Of a stretch of DNA of 37,014 nt, positions 30,387-37,014 are shown piece by piece (positions within the stretch are counted from its first letter, which is position 1; each line of letters opens with the position of its first letter). The notes beneath the pieces are model-generated. The model worked only from the letters and a program-made list of their open reading frames with translations, made no database searches and had not been told where the DNA came from. Both the position numbers and the translations under genes were made by a program. The DNA comes from an uncultured Saprospiraceae bacterium (GTDB lineage Bacteria; Bacteroidota; Bacteroidia; Chitinophagales; Saprospiraceae). The DNA lies in NCBI GenBank assembly GCA_937951615.1, contig CALFBH010000139.1, positions 1 through 37,014 of the forward strand, written 5' to 3'.

Positions 30387-32411
30387 TTGCAAAATAATAC
30401 GTCACGTTTTCTTACCTTATTTATCTTTTTTGCTGCCGCAAATCTGTGTTTAGCTTATAGTACTGATATTACTTTAAGTAAAAAAGAGCGTCATGTTAAA
30501 ATTAACGAATATCTCGTCATTGCAAAAAGCGAACTCAAAACAGATACTCATGTATCTATGGAAGCTGCTCGTGAAGCGAAAAAATTAAGTCTGGGTTTTG
30601 ACGAAGATAAACTTCTGGACGCTAACCTTTGCATTGCTCAGGCTTATCAGCAAAAAGGCAGTTTAGATACAGCTCTTTTGTTGATAAATGATGCTCTGGC
30701 ACATTCTAAAGTAGTACAAAATGACACACTACGGGCAGAAGCTTATCACATCTTAGGCGCAAATTATCAGTACACAGGAAGTCGAGAGCTTGCTATAGAA
30801 AACTACCATAATGCATTAAAAATCAACGAATCACTAGGATTGAACATGTCAGCCATGAAGCAACTCAATAATATTGGACTGCTTTATCGGGAAGAAGAAG
30901 AATATGATCTTGCCTTGGAATATCTAAAAAAATGCCTCAAAATAAGTAAAGAAAAAGGATATAAGAAATATGAAGTTTATAGCTATGGAAACATAGGTTA
31001 TGTTTTGATGAAGCAGGAAAAATGGGAGGAGGCTTGCGAAAGATTTGAAAAAACACTTGAATTCAGTCAGCATATAGATACCTCTGCTTTTTGTACCATA
31101 AACTATCTTATTGCAGACGTTAAATTACATCAAAAAAAATATTCAGAAGCCAAAGAGTTTGCTCATAAAGCACTTGATATTGCCAATCATACAGATTATG
31201 CTTTGGGGAAAATTTATAGCCAAAGGGTTTTAGGGGACGTGTATCTTTGCGAAAAAAAGTATCAGAAAGCAAGAATAATAATCCGTGAAACATTGGACTA
31301 CCTCGAAAAAAAATCCGTCAATTTGTATCTTGAAGATGTCCTAAACACATTATACGATATAGAATACGAAACGGGTAATTACAAAAAAGCCTTAAAAATT
31401 CAACAACAATTAGCCGCTAGGAAAGATAGTCTTAATAAGATCAAGACCAAGGAGAAAATTTCTAATTCAGAATACAAATACCAATTACTCAAAAATGAGC
31501 AGGAAAATCAGCTCCTCACAATCAGCAATGATAGCAGCAAAAAAATAGCAGGATTAGCAAGTACCATAGCTTGCCTGTTATTATCATTAGTATTCTTATC
31601 TTATTTTGCTTACCGGAAGAGTAATAATCATAATGAAATTCTTGAGAAGAAAATCGCAGAAAGAACCAAAGAATTAGAAAATTCAAATATAGATTTAGCT
31701 AAATCAAATGAAGAATTAGAACGATTTGCCTTCATTGCTTCTCATGACCTTAAAACACCATTACGGGACATTGTTAGCTTTACAGGTCTGCTTGAAAGAG
31801 AACTTACATCAAATGACAATGAAGAAATTCATGAATACCTTTCTTTCATTAAAAAAGGAGGCATACGACTCAATAGCCTTATAAATAACACTTTAGAATA
31901 TTCCAAACTGTCCCATTTAGGAAAAGAAAACCAAATACAAACCATAGACTTGAATGTCATAGTAGATGAATTGCAAAAGTCTATGTCAGACTACATTGAA
32001 GAAAGAAATGCCGAGATTATTAAATTAAATAACTTACCATCTATACAGGCAAACCATTCATCTATAGTGCTATTATTCCAAAATATTTTGGAAAACAGTA
32101 TTAAATATAACATATCTAATGCGCCAATAACTAAGATATTCACTAAGGAAGATCAAGACTTTTTATCTGTTTTTGTGAAAGATAACGGAATCGGAATTGA
32201 CAAAGAATATCACGATGACATTTTTATTATGTTTTCAAGGTTGCACAATCAAAATGAGTATGAAGGAACTGGCTTAGGACTATCCATTTGTAAGAAAATT
32301 GTCGAACAGCTTAAAGGAGAAATTCATATCCAAAGTAAAATTGGCAATGGCAGTGTTTTTGAAATTAGATTCCCTCGTACTTTAATCAGTATTCTACCGC
32401 AAATGCTTTAA
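30387..32411 (+). CDS. TPR-sensor histidine kinase
   Basis: A 674-residue inner-membrane sensor kinase. A Sec signal or anchor comes first (LFIFFAAANLCLAYS), then about six TPR-like repeats in the periplasm (residues 50-350, e.g. LNNIGLLYREEEEYDLALEY). One transmembrane helix follows (388-409), then a coiled coil (LEKKIAERTKELENSN). The HisKA domain has H453 in SHDLKTPL, and the HATPase domain has NILENSIKYN (N box), DNGIGI (G1) and EGTGLGLSI (G2). No ATG precedes the signal, so the TTG at 30387 is taken as start. The ligand is unknown. No response regulator is adjacent, so it is an orphan kinase here. Confidence 0.9.
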   Translation: MQNNTSRFLTLFIFFAAANLCLAYSTDITLSKKERHVKINEYLVIAKSELKTDTHVSMEAAREAKKLSLGFDEDKLLDANLCIAQAYQQKGSLDTALLLINDALAHSKVVQNDTLRAEAYHILGANYQYTGSRELAIENYHNALKINESLGLNMSAMKQLNNIGLLYREEEEYDLALEYLKKCLKISKEKGYKKYEVYSYGNIGYVLMKQEKWEEACERFEKTLEFSQHIDTSAFCTINYLIADVKLHQKKYSEAKEFAHKALDIANHTDYALGKIYSQRVLGDVYLCEKKYQKARIIIRETLDYLEKKSVNLYLEDVLNTLYDIEYETGNYKKALKIQQQLAARKDSLNKIKTKEKISNSEYKYQLLKNEQENQLLTISNDSSKKIAGLASTIACLLLSLVFLSYFAYRKSNNHNEILEKKIAERTKELENSNIDLAKSNEELERFAFIASHDLKTPLRDIVSFTGLLERELTSNDNEEIHEYLSFIKKGGIRLNSLINNTLEYSKLSHLGKENQIQTIDLNVIVDELQKSMSDYIEERNAEIIKLNNLPSIQANHSSIVLLFQNILENSIKYNISNAPITKIFTKEDQDFLSVFVKDNGIGIDKEYHDDIFIMFSRLHNQNEYEGTGLGLSICKKIVEQLKGEIHIQSKIGNGSVFEIRFPRTLISILPQML

Positions 32412-32475
32412 CTTTGTCTTCTATAGAATGAGTCCTCTATTTTTGTACCATTCCTATATAAGTATAATTTTTTCA

Positions 32476-33612
32476 ATGAAAACAATCAGCATCATAGGAG
32501 GCGGCATAGGCGGGCTGACGACTGCAATTGCCTTAAAACAAAAAGGATTTCAGGTCAGAATATTTGAGCAATCTCCTGTTTTAAAACCAGTTGGCGCAGG
32601 CATCATCTTGGCTAATAATGCCATGCAGGTATATCAAAAACTGGGCTTAGAAGATAGAATAGCACAGGCTGGTAATCACATTTCCGTAGCCAGTATCGTC
32701 AATGCCGATTTGAGTCCTTTATCTTATATATCGCTTCAGTATTTTGAAGAAAAATACAGCTGTAAAAACATTGCCATTCACAGGGGAGCTTTACAACAAG
32801 TCCTGTTAAATGAATTGGCAACAGACGACTTGCACCTCAACAAAAAACTATCGAGCATCACGCAAAACGAAGCAATCACCCTAACATTTACGGATGGCAG
32901 CAGTAGCGAGGCAAACTTGGTCATCGGAGCAGATGGTATTCATTCCGCAGTGCGGCAAAGTATTTTTCCAGACAGCACTGTCCGCAATGCGCATCAGATA
33001 TGCTGGCGTGGCGTAACAGACATGGAGCTACCCGAATACTATCAACATGCAGTGACGGAATCCTGGGGACTAGGTGATAGATTTGGTTTTGTAAAAATTG
33101 CACCCAGGAAAGTATATTGGTTTGCAGTGCGATCTTATAAAGATCATCCCTCAGAAATAAAAGAGGATTTCTTCTCCTACTTCAATAACTATCATCCACT
33201 AGTCAAGGAGCTACTCACTTCCACGCCTGCCGATGCTATTCATCTGGCTGAATTGTCAGATTTAAAACCAATGTCCAAGTGGTCGAAACAAAATACCTGC
33301 CTGATAGGAGATGCCGCCCATGCCACCACACCCAATATGGGACAAGGCGCAGGTCAGGCAATTGAAGATGCTTATCTACTGGCTGAATGTATAGCAAATT
33401 TTCCTGCAGAAGTGGCTTTCGCCAAATTTCAAAAACTGCGTGAAGTCAAAGTCAATAAAATTGTAAAAACCAGTTGGACTATAGGTAAAATGGCGCACCT
33501 GCAAAATCCACTCGCTGCCCGCTTCAGAAATTTCATGATGCGCATGGTGCCCAATAGCCTCAATAGAAAACAAATAGGACAGGTTTTTGAATTGGCGAAA
33601 TTGGATTCGTAA
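32476..33612 (+). CDS. FAD-dependent aromatic-type monooxygenase
   Basis: This 378-residue class A flavoprotein monooxygenase starts at the ATG at 32476, directly before the FAD fold; an earlier in-frame ATG adds 16 unlikely residues. The Rossmann motif is IIGGGIGGLTTA (6-17) with E31 binding ribose. The DG motif is GADGIHSAVRQ and the GD motif is CLIGDAAHATTPNMGQGAGQ. The family includes salicylate hydroxylase-, TetX- and zeaxanthin epoxidase-like enzymes. The substrate is unknown; a TetX-like role cannot be concluded from these motifs alone. It lies 64 bases after the kinase gene and may be its own unit. Confidence 0.88.
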   Translation: MKTISIIGGGIGGLTTAIALKQKGFQVRIFEQSPVLKPVGAGIILANNAMQVYQKLGLEDRIAQAGNHISVASIVNADLSPLSYISLQYFEEKYSCKNIAIHRGALQQVLLNELATDDLHLNKKLSSITQNEAITLTFTDGSSSEANLVIGADGIHSAVRQSIFPDSTVRNAHQICWRGVTDMELPEYYQHAVTESWGLGDRFGFVKIAPRKVYWFAVRSYKDHPSEIKEDFFSYFNNYHPLVKELLTSTPADAIHLAELSDLKPMSKWSKQNTCLIGDAAHATTPNMGQGAGQAIEDAYLLAECIANFPAEVAFAKFQKLREVKVNKIVKTSWTIGKMAHLQNPLAARFRNFMMRMVPNSLNRKQIGQVFELAKLDS

Positions 33613-33650
33613 TTCGTAATTCCCCCATTAATAATTAAATAATTCTAGAC

Positions 33651-33684
33651 TTTGGACAAAAAGGGAAGATTTTGCGTATTTTCG
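33651..33684 (+). promoter_or_regulatory. Candidate leuS promoter
   Basis: TTTG (33651-33654) and TATTTTCG (33677-33684, one mismatch to TAnnTTTG) are 22 bases apart. The leader to the ATG at 33806 is about 115 bases and ends in CTTAATCTTAAACTTAAACT repeats. Confidence 0.4.
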
Positions 33685-33805
33685 CGGCTTAATTTAAACA
33701 GACGACCTCTTTGCTTCTTATCTTAACCACTAAGGGACAAAGGGTCACTAAAAATTTGTTTAACAGACGTTTAGACTTCGACTTAATCTTAAACTTAAAC
33801 TTAAT

Positions 33806-36667
33806 ATGGAATACACGCCGCGCGACATAGAAAAAAAGTGGCAGCAACACTGGAAAGAAAACGATACTTATAAAGTGTCGAATGACAGTGATAAGCCCAA
33901 ATATTATGTACTGGATATGTTTCCCTATCCTTCTGGGGCGGGGCTGCATGTTGGACATCCGCTGGGTTATATTGCTTCGGATATTTTTGCGCGATACAAG
34001 CGGCTGAAAGGCTTCAATGTGCTGCATCCGATGGGCTTCGATGCCTTTGGTTTGCCGGCTGAGGAATATGCTTTACAGACGGGCATTCATCCTGCGGTTT
34101 CTACCAATGAGAATGTTGTGCGCTATACCGAACAATTGAGTGCTTTGGGTTTTTCTTTCGACTGGAGTCGGCAAGTGAAGACTTGTGATCCGAAATATTA
34201 TAAGTGGACACAGTGGATTTTTTCGGAGTTGTTTCATCATTATTATGACAATACCGAAGACAAGGCTTTGCCCATTGCTGATTTGGTGGCTACCTTCAAA
34301 AAAGAAGGGAATCAACAAGTAAAAGCAGCTACTATGCAGACGGAGACATTCGATGCCGCAGCTTGGCAGGCGATGTCGAAAACCGATCAGGCGGAGGTCT
34401 TGATGAATTATCGTCTCGCTTATCGCGAAATAGGTTATGTAAACTGGTGTGAGGAATTGGGGACAGTCTTGGCGAATGACCAGGTGAAAGATGGCTTATC
34501 GGAGCGCGGTGGTTTTCCGGTGATACAAAAAGCCATGCCGCAGTGGAATTTGCGAATTACGGCTTATGCAGATCGCTTATTGAGTGGCTTGGAGACGATT
34601 GACTGGTCCACTTCTTTGAAAGCTATTCAGCAAAACTGGATTGGTCGTTCCGAGGGTGCGCAACTGTTTTTTGAGGTCGCTGATTCGGAAGAAAAAATTG
34701 AAATTTATACAACTCGTCCTGATACGATTTTTGGGGCAACTTATATGGTCTTAGCTCCTGAACATCCTTTGGTCACTGAACTGACTTCTGCCGATCAAAA
34801 AACGACAGTCGATGAGTATTTGGCTTATGTCAATGCCCGTTCGGAAATAGAACGTATGGCGGATAAGCAGGTGACGGGTGCATTTACGGGAGCTTATGCA
34901 ATCAATCCATTTACCAAGAAAAAAGTGCCTATCTGGATTGCTGAATATGTCTTGATTGGTTATGGTACGGGCGCGATCATGGCTGTACCAAGTGATGATG
35001 ATAGAGATAAGGCTTTCGCCGAAAAATTTGGTTTGGAGATTATTGAGGTGGTCGATAAATCTGATTATCCGGGCGCGACTTTGAGTGATAAGACGGGTAA
35101 GATCATCAATTCCGACTTCATCAATGGCATGGAAGTCAAGGATGCCATTACAGAAATTTGCAAGCGAGTGGAAGGCATGGGCATTGGCACAGCCAAGGTC
35201 AATTATAAATTGCGGGATGCAGGTTTTAGTCGCCAACGCTATTGGGGCGAACCCTTCCCTATTGTGTACGATGAAAATGGCTTGGCAGAAACATTGCCAT
35301 TGCACGAATTGCCTTTAGAATTGCCGGACACGGAAGACTTCAAGCCTGGGAAAGGTGGAAAATCCCCTTTGTCGCGCATGGAGAAATGGGTCAATTCTAA
35401 AGCTGGTTATACTCGCGAAACAGATACCATGCCAGCAGTGGCTGGTTCGTCCTGGTACTTTTTGCGTTATATGGATCCGCATAATGACGAGGAATTTGTC
35501 AGTCAGGATGCCGTGAATTACTGGCAGGATGTGGACTTATACGTTGGAGGTTCAGAACATGCTGTGGCGCATTTGATGTACTCGCGTTTCTGGCATAAAT
35601 TCTTCTACGATAGAGGCAGAGTGCCTACGCAAGAGCCTTTTAAGAAGTTGATTAATCAGGGCATGATTCAGGGCGTGATTGAGTTCATGTACATGAGCAA
35701 AGAGAAGAAAGATGGCTATGCACATTTTATGTGCGCAGGCTTAGTGCAGCGAGATGACTTATTCAATCAATTTACAAAAATCCCTATACACATTGATTAT
35801 ATCAACGAATACGGTTCTCCAAAATCGTACATGGATATAGAAAGCATCAAAAAATTTATTGACTGGCGTCCATTATACCAGGATGCAATTTTTGAGTGCA
35901 GTAGAGGCGTTTATCATAAAGGGAAATTTACGCCTGCAAAGGATGCTACAGGTACGCATTTAGTCACGCATTCGGAGGTCGGCAAAATGTCAAAATCCAA
36001 GTTTAATGTCGTGAATCCCGATCAGGTGATTAACCAGTATGGTACAGATTGCTTCCGCATGTACGAGATGTTTTTAGGTCCAATTATGACCGCAAAACCC
36101 TGGGACACAAAAGGCATTAGCGGCGTGTCGAAGTTTTTGAGGAACTACTGGGCTTTGTTTTTCAAAAATGACCAATTCAGCATTACAGAAGACGAGCCGA
36201 GCAAAGACGAGTTGAAAATATTGCATGCTTGTATCAAGAAATGTACAGAAGATATTGAGCGTTTTTCTTTCAATACCTGTGTGAGTGCCTTTATGGTCGC
36301 CGTGAATGAATTGAAAAAATTGAACTGTAATAAACGGGCTATTTTGCAACCTTTGACGGTGGCTTTAGCTCCTTTTGCTCCACATGTTTGCGAAGAAATC
36401 TGGGAAAAATTGGGCAATTCCGGCTCTGTTGTCGCTGCACAGTTTCCTGATTTTGATGCTTCTTATTTGGTCGAAGCTACAGTGACTTATCCGGTTTGTA
36501 TCAATGGCAAAAAACGAGCAGAAGCCAGTTTTGCAGCAGATGCTTCCAAAGATGATATTGAGAAAATTGTTTTGGAACTGGAGGAAATCAAGAAATGGAC
36601 GGAAGGTAAGACGGTGCGTAAAGTTATCGTCGTGCCGAAGCGGATGGTGAATATTGTGGTCGGGTAA
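33806..36667 (+). CDS. leuS: Leucyl-tRNA synthetase
   Basis: This 953-residue class I synthetase charges tRNA-Leu. The HIGH motif is H48-V-G-H51 within MFPYPSGAGLHVGHPLG, and KMSKS is at 727-731. The CP1 editing domain is recognisable (TTRPDTIFGATYMVLAPEHPL and YGTGAIMAVPSDDDRD). The anticodon-binding domain and a C-terminal extension ending MVNIVVG are present. It is about 90 residues longer than the E. coli enzyme. Extra sequence lies near residues 150-200 (LVATFKKEGNQQVKAATMQ) and before KMSKS (YINEYGSPKSYMDIESIKKF), as in other Bacteroidota LeuRS. It appears monocistronic. Confidence 0.97.
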   Translation: MEYTPRDIEKKWQQHWKENDTYKVSNDSDKPKYYVLDMFPYPSGAGLHVGHPLGYIASDIFARYKRLKGFNVLHPMGFDAFGLPAEEYALQTGIHPAVSTNENVVRYTEQLSALGFSFDWSRQVKTCDPKYYKWTQWIFSELFHHYYDNTEDKALPIADLVATFKKEGNQQVKAATMQTETFDAAAWQAMSKTDQAEVLMNYRLAYREIGYVNWCEELGTVLANDQVKDGLSERGGFPVIQKAMPQWNLRITAYADRLLSGLETIDWSTSLKAIQQNWIGRSEGAQLFFEVADSEEKIEIYTTRPDTIFGATYMVLAPEHPLVTELTSADQKTTVDEYLAYVNARSEIERMADKQVTGAFTGAYAINPFTKKKVPIWIAEYVLIGYGTGAIMAVPSDDDRDKAFAEKFGLEIIEVVDKSDYPGATLSDKTGKIINSDFINGMEVKDAITEICKRVEGMGIGTAKVNYKLRDAGFSRQRYWGEPFPIVYDENGLAETLPLHELPLELPDTEDFKPGKGGKSPLSRMEKWVNSKAGYTRETDTMPAVAGSSWYFLRYMDPHNDEEFVSQDAVNYWQDVDLYVGGSEHAVAHLMYSRFWHKFFYDRGRVPTQEPFKKLINQGMIQGVIEFMYMSKEKKDGYAHFMCAGLVQRDDLFNQFTKIPIHIDYINEYGSPKSYMDIESIKKFIDWRPLYQDAIFECSRGVYHKGKFTPAKDATGTHLVTHSEVGKMSKSKFNVVNPDQVINQYGTDCFRMYEMFLGPIMTAKPWDTKGISGVSKFLRNYWALFFKNDQFSITEDEPSKDELKILHACIKKCTEDIERFSFNTCVSAFMVAVNELKKLNCNKRAILQPLTVALAPFAPHVCEEIWEKLGNSGSVVAAQFPDFDASYLVEATVTYPVCINGKKRAEASFAADASKDDIEKIVLELEEIKKWTEGKTVRKVIVVPKRMVNIVVG

Positions 36668-36686
36668 GCTTAATTATGAATGAGTT

Positions 36687-36781
36687 AAGTGGAAATACAA
36701 ATCCAAACGTTAAATTCAAATTCAAAAAAGTATTGACAATAAGCCAATTATGTAAATTGAAAGTGGCGTTTAGTTGAGTCC
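36687..36781 (+). repeat. Dispersed AAGTGGAAATACAAAT repeat, copy C
   Basis: This 95-base copy is closely related to 19331-19418: AAGTGGAAATACAAATCCAAA at the left, CAAATTCAAAAAA in the middle, and AAATTGAAAGTGGCGTTTAG with TTGAGTC at the right. It begins 20 bases past the leuS stop. The rest of the 347-base right edge is low complexity apart from the possible gene tail below. Confidence 0.75.
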
Positions 36782-36892
36782 AAGCCCTTAATTACGAATC
36801 TGCTGGTTTGGGTATTGGGGTAATTGGGTATTAGGAACTGGTAATTAGGAATATTGCGTCCCTCTCATTGTGACTAGGGCAAACGCATCAAA

Positions 36893-36982
36893 TTAAAAAG
36901 CAACCTGAGTCGTCTGACGATTCAATTTATTCAGGAGTTCATCGTCCTGGAAATCATCATACGTGTGGATAAGCAACCATCG
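36893..36982 (-). pseudogene. Possible degraded gene tail at the right edge
   Basis: On the minus strand a 29-codon frame reads HTYDDFQDDELLNKLNRQ and ends QVAF before TAA at 36893-36895. It is preceded in frame by TGA, while a neighbouring frame (residues ENEEEKSADDG) is open up to the window edge. This could be the 3' end of a frameshifted gene entering from the right, or chance. It is too short to identify. Confidence 0.2.
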
Positions 36983-37014
36983 TCAGCCGACTTTTCTTCT
37001 TCATTTTCCAAATT

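Noticed and set aside
32476-33612. TetX-type tetracycline-inactivating enzyme
   Set aside because: The motifs seen (GxGxxG, DG, GD) are common to all class A flavin monooxygenases; nothing visible is specific to TetX, and no resistance context is present.
34751-35305. 184-codon minus-strand frame inside leuS
   Set aside because: It lies wholly within the conserved editing domain of LeuRS and has no independent support.

Overview
The window looks like a chromosomal segment of a Bacteroidota bacterium, probably from the Saprospiria/Chitinophagia side of the phylum. This rests on the AT-rich intergenic DNA, start codons without Shine-Dalgarno sequences, several matches to the Bacteroidota -7 element TAnnTTTG, lipoprotein and Sec signals of the usual type, a histidine kinase with TPR repeats, a DUF1572 protein, an integrase of the IntDOT-like type, and a LeuRS enlarged by insertions. 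No rRNA gene or plasmid or phage backbone is visible.

Layout. (1) 1-5.3 kb is an accessory patch. A SUKH-type immunity gene follows a large polymorphic toxin with a C-terminal nucleic-acid deaminase-like domain, then a tyrosine recombinase. The patch is bracketed by two copies of a ~65-bp direct repeat and sits beside a two-tRNA unit (His-Arg) with its own promoter and terminator. (2) 5.7-10.2 kb holds an exported Mn-type superoxide dismutase, a Cu+-type P1B ATPase and a secreted amidohydrolase. (3) 10.2-13.4 kb is a second accessory patch: an 8-copy ~51-bp minisatellite, then a leftward three-gene cluster of two unrecognised proteins around a divergent pentein-fold (agmatine/arginine deiminase-like) enzyme. 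(4) 13.8-19.2 kb is mostly housekeeping: a helical-repeat protein, a lipoprotein, a Nudix hydrolase divergent from pyrE, an M42 peptidase and a UbiA-like membrane protein. (5) 19.4-21.4 kb is a two-gene ATPase + HNH module of the Septu (PtuAB) type, an anti-phage island between ordinary genes. (6) 21.5-27.4 kb holds an aldo/keto reductase, a small unknown protein, a membrane-anchored subtilase, a PcaF-like thiolase and MltG. (7) 28-36.7 kb holds a DUF1572/DinB-like protein, a paralogue of the helical-repeat protein, a TPR histidine kinase, an FAD monooxygenase and LeuRS.

The intergenic DNA is unusually rich in repeats. There are REP-like palindromes whose stems differ but whose loops and flanks look alike, and a 206-bp nested palindrome set. 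A dispersed ~50-95-bp repeat occurs in at least three places. Tandem GGTGATTAG-type repeats are present, and C/A-only leaders lie directly upstream of two unrelated genes.

The best candidates for something not well described are the repeat-flanked toxin-immunity-recombinase cassette, the pentein three-gene cluster next to the minisatellite, and the repeat families themselves. All family calls were made by reading motifs; no database search was run.
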